DNA of 64,000 bases from contig MNYN01000060.1 in assembly GCA_001873105.1 (NCBI GenBank), forward strand, positions 62,001 through 126,000. The letters run 5' to 3'. Shown piece by piece: positions 17,424 through 27,906 of this stretch (position 1 is the first letter of the stretch; every line of letters starts with the position of its first letter). A program made the position numbers and the translations under genes. Source of the stretch: Flavobacteriaceae bacterium CG2_30_34_30. Lineage in GTDB: Bacteria > Bacteroidota > Bacteroidia > Flavobacteriales > Flavobacteriaceae. The notes beneath the pieces are model-generated. The model worked only from the letters and a program-made list of their open reading frames with translations. It made no database searches and had not been told where the DNA came from.

Positions 17424-20400
17424 ATGAAAAATATTTTCATTATAGCTTTTTGTTGTTTAAGCAATTTTTTATTTGCTCAAAACTTATTGGAAAGCAGAAA
17501 ATCAAGCAATTATACTTATTTATTTAAAATTTCTGATAAGGAAGCAGAAAAAATATATACCTCAAATAAGGTTGAAATTGATGAAAGTTATTTTCATACT
17601 GTAATTGATTCTTTTCCAACTTTTGCAAATTTTGATGAAAAATTAGACCCCGGACATTATTTAAAAACTTATTCAGACAAGAATATTCAAAAAGTTGAAA
17701 TAACAACTGTTCAAAACATGGATGTTTTCCTATTGAATAATTATCAAGATTTAGTCATTCAGCTTTATGATTTAAATGGAAAAATTATCAAAGATGCCGA
17801 GGTAAAAGTTAAAAACAGGTCAATTAAATACAATAATGAAGTTGAGGCCTATTTTCATAGAAAATCCAATAAAAAAGGATTATTACAAGTAACTTATGAT
17901 GGAACCACAGCATTTTATTATTTAGATAGAAATTATAATAATTCATCTTTTAAAAGGATCTCAAGAAAAGTAGTTTACGGAATCCCATTAAGATATGTTT
18001 GGACTCCTATAGAGTTTGCAGCAAAGGTGCCATTTGATGCAGTTAAGTCAATTTCTGATGGATGGTCACAGGGTACAATAAGAAGAGCAGAAGAATTTTT
18101 TGTAAAGACTTATGAAAAAGTGGCATGTATTTTTGATGATTATTATTGTAATAATTATAACAGAAGCTATGATGTTAAATTCTTAGGTTATTTAGTTTTT
18201 AATAAACCTAAATATAAACCCAATGATACCGTAAAATTTAAAAGTTTTTTAGTAACTAAAAAAGGAAAACTACTTAGTAAACCGCTTACAGTCTTTCTTC
18301 AAGGCAATGCGCAAAAGAATAAGTTGGTTCAACTAAACCCTTATGATAAAGGAGGATATGAATTTAGTTTTTTTCTACATGACTCTTTAAAACTCAGACT
18401 CGACACTGATTATACAATTTTTCTTGAGGATGCCAAAGAAAATAATGTGATGTCAGGAAATTTTAGATATGAAGACTATGAATTGGCCAAAAACAATCTG
18501 CAATTAAGGCTTGCTCAAAAAGACCACTATAACAACAAACCATTTGAAATTTATATAAAAGGAACAGATGAAAATGATTTGGTACTTCAGGATGCAAGAG
18601 TCCAGGTTTTAATGCGATTAAAAATAGCTTTGAAATATTGTGAAGACAAATTATTTATCCCAGATACCCTTGGTTTTATCGAAAAAAAATTAGAACCAAT
18701 TTCAGAAACAAAAATTGACATTTCAGATTCTTTATTTCCCCCTGCAAATTTTGAATATGAACTTGTTGTAAAGCTTTTGACATCTGACAACGAACTGATT
18801 TCAAAAACTGAAAATGTTTTATACTACCACTTAAGCGAAAAACTGGACGCTGAATTAATCAAGGACTCTATTAAGTTTGTATACAGAAAAAATGGGTTAT
18901 CAGCAAACAAAAATATTCAGGTTTACGGCAATGATAATTTTCAGAATAAAACCTTGATTTTTGAAGGAGAGTCACCTTTACAACTCAAACTAATTCCCTT
19001 TTACTCTTCTTATATAGCACAATCGGATGATTTGGAAATGGAATACAATGTTTCTGACAAACCTTCTTTAATTCAGGTTACCGCTTCAAGAACAACAGAT
19101 TCAATAAAATTAGAAATTTATAATCCCCGAAACCTGTTTTTTAACTACAACACCTATTTGAAAAACAAATTGATTTCAACGGGTTATTCAAACGAACTGA
19201 AAATTTCTAAATCTCTTAATTCGCTTCAAAACTATCAGGTTTCCATTCAATACATCTGGGGAGGAGAAGTTAAAAATGAAGATTTAACCATACCATTAAA
19301 TGATAAAAGCCTGAATATTGAGGTAAACCAGCCAACTTTAGTCTATCCCGGTCAGAATTCTAAAATTGAATTGAAAGTAACAGATTATGAGGGAAATCCT
19401 GTTGAGGAAGTTGACCTTACAGCATATTCAATGACCAAAAAGTTTAATTACAATCCACCCACATTGCCGTATTTAGGCAAAAACAGAAAAAACCGTAACA
19501 TCATAAATACATTTAGTTTAAACAGAAAAAAACTAAATTCACCAGAGGAGAGCCTAATAAATTTTGAGTACTGGAATACTCTGGCTGGTATAGATTCCAT
19601 TGAATATTATAAATTTTTATATCCGAACAACGAAATTTATCAATTTTCCTATACCCCAAAAGATTCCATCACACAATTTGCACCCTTTGTATTTGCCAAT
19701 GGCGAAATGTTGCCCATACACGTGATTTATGTGGATAACAAACCAGTATATTTTAGTTGGTCAACAAATGAACAACCTTATTCTTTCCATGTGAGCAGTG
19801 GTTATCATCAGGTTAAACTCAGGACAACAAAAAAAATAATCACTATTGACAGTTTGTTTTTCCCTGAAAATAAAAAACTCATTCTTAGTATAGATGAATC
19901 TATTTCAAAAAAAGGAATTGAAATCAAGGAAGTAAAAAAGGAATTGAGTGAGCAGGAGCAAAGGACACTTTATAACTATGTTTTTCCGTACCGTAATAAT
20001 TTTAATAACAAGTTTGCATACATTGAAAATGGCAGAAATATTCAACTTTTGTCCCCCAATTTTAGACACATCTCCAACCTTCTGGCAGGACCCGTTTCCG
20101 GAACAATTGTTTTTAGAACGCTTGACGAAACTACAAAGGTATTTAGTCATGAACCTTATTTTGAATATGATTTTCAACCGGATTTGTTAAAAATGCGAAC
20201 TTTTGGCAAGCCAAAATTCCCTAGTTACTTAGGCAAGTACAACAAAAATAACGATTTAGATGATTTGGTGCTAACACCTGAAAAAATAAATGAGTTATAT
20301 CAAAATTCCATTCAATCATCAAGAACTACTAATAACTATTTTCCCAATCCAGATAAAACTACATCAGGTTTTGGCAGGTTGTTGATAGAAATTGAAGACG

Positions 20401-23330
20401 AAGAAAATTTAAAGGAACTTCCTATAAATATTCTTATTTTCAGTAATGACGACCCGGAATTTGTTAGGGTCTATCCTGGAAATTCCCGTTTGATTCATCA
20501 ATTAAGTGAGGCTAATTACAGACTGGTTTTCTTTTATGCTGATAAAAAGTACCATGCTGTGGACTCCTTAGACATACTATCTGATGGCTTGAATTTTTTA
20601 CGGGTTAAAAAACCTGATGAATTACTGTCAGATGGTTTTAGTTCAGCCATTGATGAAATTATCAAAAATGCTGTAATAACAGAAAAGATTGACGATAAAA
20701 GTAATAAACTGGATTTAAACCGAATCAATATAGCGCATCAACAACAGTATTTTTATGGTGAAAGTACAATAAGAGTTGAAGGAATTGTTACTGATGCTAC
20801 AGGTTTACCATTCCCTGGAGTTAATATTGTTGTTAGAGGAACTTCTTTTGGCACACAAACTGATTTTGATGGTAATTATTCTATACTTCTCAATGCAGGT
20901 GACGTATTGGTTTTTAGTTTTATTGGTTTTGAAACTCAAGAAGTACTTCCAACAAAAAATATATTAGATATTCAAATGGAAGGAGCAGGAGAAGAACTTT
21001 CTGAAGTTGTTGTAACAGGGTATTCCGTTTCAAGTGAGAAAAGAGTATTAGGTTATGCGATTTCAAATCTAACAAATGAAGTTTTTTTAAATAATGAATT
21101 AGAAGGTAAATTGGCAGGATTTGCAGTAGGACTTGTTAGCAACTCCGCTACTCAACTTTCAATTAGGGGATACAACTCTCTTTCTAGTGATAGCCAACCG
21201 CTTTATATCGTCAATGGACAAGTTTATACAGGTGATTTTGCACAATTAAATATTGACCAAATCATTTCTTTAAATGTACTTAAAGGAACAGCAGCAACCG
21301 AATTGTATGGTTCCATGGGTATCAATGGTGTAATCATTATTGAATTAAACGATATACTTTTATCAACTTTACAAGACAAAGCAGCAGATTTTGATGATAC
21401 ATTTTATGAAAGTGCACTATCAGCCGGTTCATTAAGACAAAATTTTTCTGATTATGCCTTTTGGCAACCTAAGCTCAAAACAGATAAAGAAGGTAAAGCA
21501 AGCTTTGAAACAACCTTTCCTGATGATATAACAAATTGGGAAACGTTCTATTTAGCAATGAATGGCAACAAACAAACCGGGCAGGTTAGAAAGTCGATAA
21601 AATCTTATAAACCATTGATGGCGCAATTGGCCATACCAAGATTTTTAGTAGAAAACGATACCACTTATGCCATTGGAAAAACGCTTAATTACACACCGGT
21701 AGAACAGGAAGTAACCATTACCTATGAAGTAAATGACGTAGTTCAGTTTTCAAAAAAGGAGCATTTTGAAAATGCTATAATCGATACATTATTGATTACT
21801 GCAAAAGACTCCATTTCAGTAAAATACATCATTGAAAAAGAAGATGGTTATTTTGACGGTGAAATGCGGAAAATTCCGGTATATCCAAAAGGCCTTTATA
21901 AAACGTATGGTAATTTTTATGTTTTGGAAAAGAATGAAACAATCGATTTATCATTCAATCCTGAATATGGAAAAGTAAACCTTTATGCAAGGGCAGATGT
22001 TTTGCAAGTTCTTGATGAAGAAATCAATCATGTAATCAAGTATAGATATTTGTGTAATGAACAAGTGGCATCAAAACTCAAAATGCTTTTGATGCAGAAA
22101 AAATTGGCAGACTATCAAAACATCCCTTTTAAAAACAAAAAAGATATAGATAAACTGATTTCTCTATTATTAAAAAATCAGAAAAATTCAGGAGTATGGG
22201 GTTGGTGGAGAGATTCAAAAAATAATTATTGGATTAGCCTTCATGTGTTAGAAGCACTTGCTTGGGCGAAAAAGGATGGTTATTCATTTGTTTTAAACAT
22301 TACTTCAACTACTCAGGATATGATTAGGCGTTTAGAAAATTCTTCAAATTTTGATGAAACTTACAGAATTTTAAAAGCTTTAAAACTTCTGGATGCAAAA
22401 GTTGATTATAAAAATTATATAGAAAAGTTAGAAGAAAAAGAAAAAATTAATTTCAATGAGCGTTTAAAACTTACAGAACTTCAACAAATTCAACGGATGA
22501 ATTATCAACTGGATTCAATTATTAAAAACAAGCGCACAACACTTTTCGGAAATGTTTATTTTTCAGGCGAAAAAAACATCTCAAATCTTTTGAATAATAA
22601 CATTCAAAATACAATCTTGGCTTACAAAATTTTAAAGGCTGACACCCTTGATTTTAATGCTGAGCTTTCAAAAATGAGAGACTACTTTTTTGAAAACAGA
22701 AATACTGGATATTGGAGAAATACATTTGAATCGGCTCAAATTATGGAAACAATAATCGATGATTTTATTCAAAGAGATTCTAAACCAGAAACACCAAAAC
22801 TGATTCTTGAAGGCGACATAACAAGTGTTATTGAAACTTTCCCATTTGAAATGATTGTTGAACCCAATCAGAATATATCAGTTTTTAAAACTGGGGATTT
22901 TCCCATTTACTTCACAAGTTATCAATCTTTTTGGGAAAGTAACCCCTCAGAAAACAAAGGAGAATTTGAAATAAGTACTCAATTTGGGACAAACAATCGT
23001 TCGGTATTAAAAGGAGGACAGGAAGTGACACTTTTGGTCAAGGTAAAAATCGAGAAAGATGCAGAATATGTAATGATTAATGTACCCATTCCAGGAGGAT
23101 GCTCTTATGGAGACAATCGCAATAAAAGCAGGTATGAATCTCACAGAGAAAATTTTAAAAATGAAACAACAATCTTTTGTGAAAGCCTTCCTGCTGGAGA
23201 GCATACTTTTGAAATAAAATTAATCCCAAGATATTCAGGAAATTATACTCTTAATCCCGCAAAAATTGAATTAATGTATTTTCCCACATTTAATGCAAAC
23301 AATACACTTGAAAAAATAAAAATAGAGTAA
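17424..23330 (+). CDS. Alpha-2-macroglobulin-like protein with inserted carboxypeptidase-regulatory and SusC-like plug domains
   Basis: This 1968-residue exported protein has a signal peptide (residues 1-19, ending FLFAQ) without a lipobox, so it is not an obvious lipoprotein. Macroglobulin-like domains fill the first half, with an MG2-type strand GYLVFNKPKYKPNDTVKFKS near residue 252. Residues about 1114-1190 form a carboxypeptidase-D regulatory-like domain (VEGIVTDATGLPFPGVNIVV). About 1195-1310 form a SusC-like TonB plug (LSIRGYNSLSSDSQPLYIVN) with no barrel after it. Then come the MG7-like segment (FWQPKLKTDKEGKASF, near 1350), CNEQ at 1544-1547 (the place of thioester CGEQ), an alpha-helical thioester-like domain (GVWGWWRDSKNNYW) and a C-terminal receptor-binding-like domain. 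The start at 17424 puts the signal peptide first. Confidence 0.85.
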   Translation: MKNIFIIAFCCLSNFLFAQNLLESRKSSNYTYLFKISDKEAEKIYTSNKVEIDESYFHTVIDSFPTFANFDEKLDPGHYLKTYSDKNIQKVEITTVQNMDVFLLNNYQDLVIQLYDLNGKIIKDAEVKVKNRSIKYNNEVEAYFHRKSNKKGLLQVTYDGTTAFYYLDRNYNNSSFKRISRKVVYGIPLRYVWTPIEFAAKVPFDAVKSISDGWSQGTIRRAEEFFVKTYEKVACIFDDYYCNNYNRSYDVKFLGYLVFNKPKYKPNDTVKFKSFLVTKKGKLLSKPLTVFLQGNAQKNKLVQLNPYDKGGYEFSFFLHDSLKLRLDTDYTIFLEDAKENNVMSGNFRYEDYELAKNNLQLRLAQKDHYNNKPFEIYIKGTDENDLVLQDARVQVLMRLKIALKYCEDKLFIPDTLGFIEKKLEPISETKIDISDSLFPPANFEYELVVKLLTSDNELISKTENVLYYHLSEKLDAELIKDSIKFVYRKNGLSANKNIQVYGNDNFQNKTLIFEGESPLQLKLIPFYSSYIAQSDDLEMEYNVSDKPSLIQVTASRTTDSIKLEIYNPRNLFFNYNTYLKNKLISTGYSNELKISKSLNSLQNYQVSIQYIWGGEVKNEDLTIPLNDKSLNIEVNQPTLVYPGQNSKIELKVTDYEGNPVEEVDLTAYSMTKKFNYNPPTLPYLGKNRKNRNIINTFSLNRKKLNSPEESLINFEYWNTLAGIDSIEYYKFLYPNNEIYQFSYTPKDSITQFAPFVFANGEMLPIHVIYVDNKPVYFSWSTNEQPYSFHVSSGYHQVKLRTTKKIITIDSLFFPENKKLILSIDESISKKGIEIKEVKKELSEQEQRTLYNYVFPYRNNFNNKFAYIENGRNIQLLSPNFRHISNLLAGPVSGTIVFRTLDETTKVFSHEPYFEYDFQPDLLKMRTFGKPKFPSYLGKYNKNNDLDDLVLTPEKINELYQNSIQSSRTTNNYFPNPDKTTSGFGRLLIEIEDEENLKELPINILIFSNDDPEFVRVYPGNSRLIHQLSEANYRLVFFYADKKYHAVDSLDILSDGLNFLRVKKPDELLSDGFSSAIDEIIKNAVITEKIDDKSNKLDLNRINIAHQQQYFYGESTIRVEGIVTDATGLPFPGVNIVVRGTSFGTQTDFDGNYSILLNAGDVLVFSFIGFETQEVLPTKNILDIQMEGAGEELSEVVVTGYSVSSEKRVLGYAISNLTNEVFLNNELEGKLAGFAVGLVSNSATQLSIRGYNSLSSDSQPLYIVNGQVYTGDFAQLNIDQIISLNVLKGTAATELYGSMGINGVIIIELNDILLSTLQDKAADFDDTFYESALSAGSLRQNFSDYAFWQPKLKTDKEGKASFETTFPDDITNWETFYLAMNGNKQTGQVRKSIKSYKPLMAQLAIPRFLVENDTTYAIGKTLNYTPVEQEVTITYEVNDVVQFSKKEHFENAIIDTLLITAKDSISVKYIIEKEDGYFDGEMRKIPVYPKGLYKTYGNFYVLEKNETIDLSFNPEYGKVNLYARADVLQVLDEEINHVIKYRYLCNEQVASKLKMLLMQKKLADYQNIPFKNKKDIDKLISLLLKNQKNSGVWGWWRDSKNNYWISLHVLEALAWAKKDGYSFVLNITSTTQDMIRRLENSSNFDETYRILKALKLLDAKVDYKNYIEKLEEKEKINFNERLKLTELQQIQRMNYQLDSIIKNKRTTLFGNVYFSGEKNISNLLNNNIQNTILAYKILKADTLDFNAELSKMRDYFFENRNTGYWRNTFESAQIMETIIDDFIQRDSKPETPKLILEGDITSVIETFPFEMIVEPNQNISVFKTGDFPIYFTSYQSFWESNPSENKGEFEISTQFGTNNRSVLKGGQEVTLLVKVKIEKDAEYVMINVPIPGGCSYGDNRNKSRYESHRENFKNETTIFCESLPAGEHTFEIKLIPRYSGNYTLNPAKIELMYFPTFNANNTLEKIKIE

Positions 23331-23340
23331 ATTCGAAATT

Positions 23341-24219
23341 TTATTTCTTCCTAAAAGGAAAAACCACCTGCTTGCCAAAATCTTGCGGGAAATCATCATC
23401 GCCTTCAAAGCCAATGATAATATCTCTGCCGTCTCTGGGCACATAAGCGGTTTTAAAAAGGTAATCCCAAATGCTTAAGGTTAATCCGTAGTTCATTCCG
23501 TAAGGATGTTCTTTGGGAAGATCTTTGGCGTGATGCCAAATATGCATTTTTGGGTTATTAAAAATATATCCTAATATTCCATAACTCCAACCCACATTGG
23601 CATGATTTAAATGACCTACAAGCACACTAAACATATATACCACAAAAAATTCTTGAATCCCAAATCCTATCATCGCTAAGGGGATATATTGCGCTACTTT
23701 ATAAAAAATAGTTTCCATAAAGTGAAATCGAAACTGAGCAGCAAAACCCATTTCTTTTACACTATGATGCACTTTATGAAAATTCCATAACCAAGAGCGA
23801 AGGTGTAATTGGTGGTGCACATTCCATTGTATTAAATCGGCTACTACAAACATGATAAGCAATTGTGACCAAGCCGGTAAGTTTTGAACTTCAATAGCTA
23901 CTAAATTTGTTATACCTAAAAGCCCTAGAAAATCATGAAACAGCTCTACGGCTACATTAGATACGGCATTAAAACCAATTAGGGAAAAGAGAAAGAAATT
24001 AAAAAGGATGTAAAAACCGTCTAACCAAAATCCTTTTCTAATTATTTTTTGATTTTTTCGCCAGGGAATAAGTATTTCCAACAACCACACAATGGCTGAT
24101 ACAACCAATAACCAATAAAAATAATTAGTCCAAGAAGGAGTGGAGATTTCTTGTACTAGATAATTGAAATAACCGGTAAAAGATTCTTTTATAATGGTAA
24201 GGTATTTTTCCAACATCAT
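23341..24219 (-). CDS. Sterol desaturase / fatty acid hydroxylase family membrane protein
   Basis: This 292-residue integral membrane di-iron enzyme is of the fatty acid hydroxylase superfamily. Histidine clusters are visible in NVHHQLHLRSWLWNFHKVHHS (residues about 130-150), HLNHANVGW and MHIWHHAKDLP, the expected eight-His arrangement. About five hydrophobic segments surround them. The true substrate is unknown; bacterial members hydroxylate or desaturate lipids, sterols or carotenoids. A second ATG one codon downstream is equally plausible as start. It converges on the macroglobulin-like gene, with only 10 bp between stops. Confidence 0.88.
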   Translation of the reverse strand: MMLEKYLTIIKESFTGYFNYLVQEISTPSWTNYFYWLLVVSAIVWLLEILIPWRKNQKIIRKGFWLDGFYILFNFFLFSLIGFNAVSNVAVELFHDFLGLLGITNLVAIEVQNLPAWSQLLIMFVVADLIQWNVHHQLHLRSWLWNFHKVHHSVKEMGFAAQFRFHFMETIFYKVAQYIPLAMIGFGIQEFFVVYMFSVLVGHLNHANVGWSYGILGYIFNNPKMHIWHHAKDLPKEHPYGMNYGLTLSIWDYLFKTAYVPRDGRDIIIGFEGDDDFPQDFGKQVVFPFRKK

Positions 24220-24283
24220 TTTATTTTCACAAAATTAAGCTTTCTATATTTTAGAAAAGGTGACAAAGGTTACACGATGCAAG

Positions 24284-25228
24284 TTATTTTATTTTACTAT
24301 CTAAATCAGCGATAGTATTTGCTATAAATTGTACAACTTCAAAATAAAAATCAGGTTGTATGTTTTCAAATGTATCAGAAGGTTTATGATAATCCGGATG
24401 GTCTTCCACACCAAAATACAAAAAAGGAATAGTGTTTTTATAAAAATAATAATGATCCGATTGCTTTACCCATGAATCCTTTCCGTCAAGACCGTCGTGG
24501 CCTAAAGTAAAAGTTATAGGAAAAGTGTTTTCAGGAATATTAGAAAAGTATTTTTTCAAAGAAGGGGTATAGCGAGTCCCACAGATGTAAATTTCGTTGT
24601 TTTCATTTCGGCTAATCATATCCATATTGATGTTCAAAACCATATTTTTATCCCCTCTATTTTCAACAAAATATTTTGCACCTTGTAATCCCATTTCTTC
24701 CGCATCAAGTGCTATAAAAATTAGTGAATTTTTAGGTTTATTTTTTTGAAAATACTTCGCTAAAACCAGTAAAGCTGCTACCCCTGAGGCATTATCATCT
24801 GCACCGTTATAGATAGAATCGTTTTTAACAGTTTTTCCAATACCTACGTGATCATAATGTGCGGTTATAACCATATAATTTTTCGGTAATTCGGTGCCTT
24901 CAATTACTGTTATAATATTGGATGCTTCTATTTTTTTATTTTTTCTTTCAAAAGAAAAAGGTTGTAAAGTGACGTCTAAATGTAGAGTTTCTAAATAAGA
25001 ATAAATATAATTTCTGGCAACTAAATTACCAGGTTGTCCTGTTTTTCTGCCCTCTAGTTTGTCTGAGGCTAAAAACTGAATATGTGAAAGTAGTTCCTCT
25101 TTTATAATAGAACTTTCAGTATTTAATGGAAAAGAATAAGTTTCAGAATCTAATTGTAAAGGAAGCTCCTGACTTTGCACTTTAATAAAAAAAGAGAAAA
25201 GCACTAAAACAGATATGGATATTTTCAT
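24284..25228 (-). CDS. Secreted M28-family aminopeptidase-like protein
   Basis: This 314-residue exported metallopeptidase has a signal peptide at residues 1-19 (FSFFIKVQSQ). Zinc-site motifs are in the family order: TAHYDHVG, YNGADDNASG, ALDAEEMGLQGA, NMDMISR and VEDHPDYHKPSDTF. The domain is compact and lacks the PA insert of the M28 gene at 15924. The preceding region (LLSHIQFLASDKLEGRKTGQPGN) is typical of M28 aminopeptidases in Bacteroidota. It probably works in the cell envelope or outside. It is transcribed away from the endonuclease gene. Confidence 0.9.
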   Translation of the reverse strand: MKISISVLVLFSFFIKVQSQELPLQLDSETYSFPLNTESSIIKEELLSHIQFLASDKLEGRKTGQPGNLVARNYIYSYLETLHLDVTLQPFSFERKNKKIEASNIITVIEGTELPKNYMVITAHYDHVGIGKTVKNDSIYNGADDNASGVAALLVLAKYFQKNKPKNSLIFIALDAEEMGLQGAKYFVENRGDKNMVLNINMDMISRNENNEIYICGTRYTPSLKKYFSNIPENTFPITFTLGHDGLDGKDSWVKQSDHYYFYKNTIPFLYFGVEDHPDYHKPSDTFENIQPDFYFEVVQFIANTIADLDSKIK

Positions 25229-25363
25229 TTTTTAGGAGGAATTATTTTTTTTGAATTTGTACCGCAATTTACTTTAAAATAAGTAAAATGGAATTAGCGG
25301 TGTATAAAAATTTGGTTTGCTTTATTTTCACTACTTTCACACTTTATCGAAAACTCCCCAAAT

Positions 25364-26419
25364 ATGAAAAAAAAAGCAACCTACTTGCTATTCTTTTTAG
25401 TTACTCCTTTTTACTTATTAGCACAAGTACCTGCATATTACAGCCAAGTAGATTTTACGGTTTCACCACAACAAATTCAGCAGCAACTCACCAATTTAAT
25501 TACCACAACCCACGACTATGAACTTAATTATACGCCTGAGGTTTGGGACATATTAAAAATAGCAGATTTAGAACCTAATCAAGTAGAAGATGTTTTATTA
25601 CTATATGGGTATGAGGATTTTGATGGCATTTCAAAAAACGATAGATCTCGAAATAAAGATTTAAACTGCACATCGAGCTCTTGTGTTGGTTTATGGAATA
25701 GAGAGCATGTTTTTCCTAGATCCTTGGCAACACCACCATTAGAAACCAATTATCCAAATGCTGGTACGGTTGCTCACGGCCTGCGTGCTTGCGACAGCCA
25801 AATGAACAGCTCAAGAAATAATAGACCTTATGAACAAGGCACTGGAAATGCAGAAATTACGCCAGATAGTAATTTTTATCCAGGCGATGAATGGAAAGGA
25901 GATGTAGCGCGTATTATTATGTATCTTTATTTGCGTTATCCATCACAATGTGAAGCAGTTACCGTTGGTATTGGTTCCACAAACTATTCAAATTTAGGAG
26001 ATATGCCAGATATTTTTCTGGAATGGAATACGGAGGATCCAGTTTCTTCTCTGGAAACCCAACGAAACACTGTTATTTTTGATGTACAAGGAAACAGAAA
26101 TCCCTTTGTTGACAATCCCTATTTTGCTACCATATTATGGAATGGACCAGAAGCAGAACAAACTTGGGATGTTTTAGAAGTTTCAGATATTGCTATAGAA
26201 ACACCTGTTCTATATCCTACAATTACCGATGGCTTGGTGTATGTAAAAAACGTGTCGCAAACGGTTTTTGAATACCGCGTGTATAGTGTTTCAGGGAAAT
26301 TTGTTTTAGCAGGCACGACAACTCATAAAATAGATTTAGCTAATTTGTCTAAAGGAATGTATTTTGTTCAGATGCAAAATGAAACAGTTATTCAAACTGA
26401 AAAAATAATAATGCGATAG
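25364..26419 (+). CDS. Endonuclease I family nuclease with T9SS sorting domain
   Basis: This 351-residue secreted nuclease has a signal peptide at residues 1-21 (FYLLAQ). The endonuclease I domain covers about 25-260 and carries NREHVFPRS and the conserved GTVAHGLRACDSQMNSSRNNR (H-N-H-like metal site; the motif is split here by one bulky loop). The last 75 residues look like a type IX secretion sorting domain: LYPTITDGLVYVKNV, then VYSVSGKFVL, then IDLANLSKGMYFVQM and a basic end. Secretion through T9SS to the surface or medium is therefore likely. Its role is probably scavenging extracellular DNA or RNA. Confidence 0.9.
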   Translation: MKKKATYLLFFLVTPFYLLAQVPAYYSQVDFTVSPQQIQQQLTNLITTTHDYELNYTPEVWDILKIADLEPNQVEDVLLLYGYEDFDGISKNDRSRNKDLNCTSSSCVGLWNREHVFPRSLATPPLETNYPNAGTVAHGLRACDSQMNSSRNNRPYEQGTGNAEITPDSNFYPGDEWKGDVARIIMYLYLRYPSQCEAVTVGIGSTNYSNLGDMPDIFLEWNTEDPVSSLETQRNTVIFDVQGNRNPFVDNPYFATILWNGPEAEQTWDVLEVSDIAIETPVLYPTITDGLVYVKNVSQTVFEYRVYSVSGKFVLAGTTTHKIDLANLSKGMYFVQMQNETVIQTEKIIMR

Positions 26420-26535
26420 TTTTTTAAGTTTGAAAAAAGACAAGAAGCTTTCGGTTTTCTTTATTTCCTTAGTATTTTTGGGATTACAATTGCACAGAAC
26501 CCAATAATGCTTATTTTTAAAGAATATTTTAGTCG

Positions 26536-27906
26536 ATGAAAGCAATAAGAGTAAGGCCAATAAATCGAATCACTTACATACAGTTGTTGCTTCTGCATGC
26601 CGGAATGGCATTACTTGTTTATTTTTTCCACTTTTTATCACAATTTATTTACTTGGGTATCGTCGGATTTTTTTTCTTTCTAATTGTAAATAAAGGAAAT
26701 AAAAACGATGAAGCTCTGTTAGCAGCAGCATATATTACAGGGGCAGAAATTTTTTTTAGAATGACCGGAGGCGCTTTTTTTTATGAATCGGGAAAATATT
26801 TAGTGATTGTTTTTCTTGTCATAGGTCTCTTTCTCAATGGTTCCTCTAAAAGGGCAATTGGCTATTGGATTTATCTTTTTTTATTAGTACCCGGCGTACT
26901 TTTTTCAGCTATAAATCTTAATTATGACACCAATGTTAGAACCACAATAGCTTTTAATATAAGTGGGCCGGTAACTGTTGGTATTGTAGGTATTTATTGT
27001 TTCTTCCGAAAAATAACGGCAACCCGTTTGCACCATTTGTTTCTTGCCATCTTATTACCAATAATTACCTTAACTCTTTATTTATATGTTTACACTCCAA
27101 ATATTAGAGATTCTTTAAGTGGTACGTCTTCTAATTTTGCTGCCTCCGGAGGCTTTGGACCAAATCAAGTTGCAACAATTTTAGGTCTTGGGGCATTGCT
27201 TATATTTATAAGATTGTTTACCATAAAAAGTAGATTAGTTAATGGTATCGATTTAATTTTATTATGCTTGGTCTTATATAGAGGGTTTATCACTTTTTCC
27301 AGGGGTGGTATTATAACCGCTGCAGTTTGTGGGGCAGCTTTCTTGGTTCTTTTCTTTTACCAATCAGATGCATATACAAAAGCAAAACTACTTCCTAAAA
27401 TAATTGCTATTGCCGGTATAATATTTATTACTTGGATGTTTACTTCTTTTCAAACTCTTGGTTTTATTGATAAACGTTATTCCAATCAGGATGCGGCAGG
27501 TCGTGTAAAAGAGGATGTAACCACAGGTAGAGCAGATTTAGTATCAGCCGAGTTAGATGCCTTTATTAAAGCGCCTATTACAGGAATAGGAATTGGTAAA
27601 ATAAAGGAATATCGGGAAGCAAAAACTGGTATTACTGCAGCTACACATAATGAAATAAGTAGAATGCTTTCTGAACATGGAGTAGCAGGTTTATTGGCTT
27701 TGTTTATTTTAATTTTATCTCCGCTATTCTTTTGGTTGCGTTACAAGCCAAGCATCTACTTTTTTGCCTTTTATTTTTTTTGGTTATTAACCATTAATCA
27801 TTCTTCCATGCGTCTGGCAGCACCCGGGTTTATATATGGGTTATGCCTTTTATACATCATAAATGAAAAAAATACTTTACATAGGAAACCAACTCAAGTA
27901 CTTTAA
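26536..27906 (+). CDS. O-antigen ligase / polymerase (Wzy_C family) membrane protein
   Basis: This 456-residue protein has about ten to twelve hydrophobic segments. A large extracytoplasmic loop near residues 305-370 carries GRADLVSAELDAFIKAPITGIGIGKIKEYR and ATHNEISRMLSEHGVAGLL. That GxGxG plus xHNxxxxxLxExG arrangement is the Wzy_C/WaaL signature. It could be a repeat-unit polymerase or a ligase; sequence alone does not separate them. It overlaps the next gene by 44 bp, so the three genes from here to 30297 likely form one transcript making a second surface glycan. Confidence 0.82.
   Translation: MKAIRVRPINRITYIQLLLLHAGMALLVYFFHFLSQFIYLGIVGFFFFLIVNKGNKNDEALLAAAYITGAEIFFRMTGGAFFYESGKYLVIVFLVIGLFLNGSSKRAIGYWIYLFLLVPGVLFSAINLNYDTNVRTTIAFNISGPVTVGIVGIYCFFRKITATRLHHLFLAILLPIITLTLYLYVYTPNIRDSLSGTSSNFAASGGFGPNQVATILGLGALLIFIRLFTIKSRLVNGIDLILLCLVLYRGFITFSRGGIITAAVCGAAFLVLFFYQSDAYTKAKLLPKIIAIAGIIFITWMFTSFQTLGFIDKRYSNQDAAGRVKEDVTTGRADLVSAELDAFIKAPITGIGIGKIKEYREAKTGITAATHNEISRMLSEHGVAGLLALFILILSPLFFWLRYKPSIYFFAFYFFWLLTINHSSMRLAAPGFIYGLCLLYIINEKNTLHRKPTQVL

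Noticed and set aside
19905-20190. Open frames on both strands inside the macroglobulin-like gene
   Set aside because: Both lie within a continuous 1968-codon gene with recognisable domains before and after.
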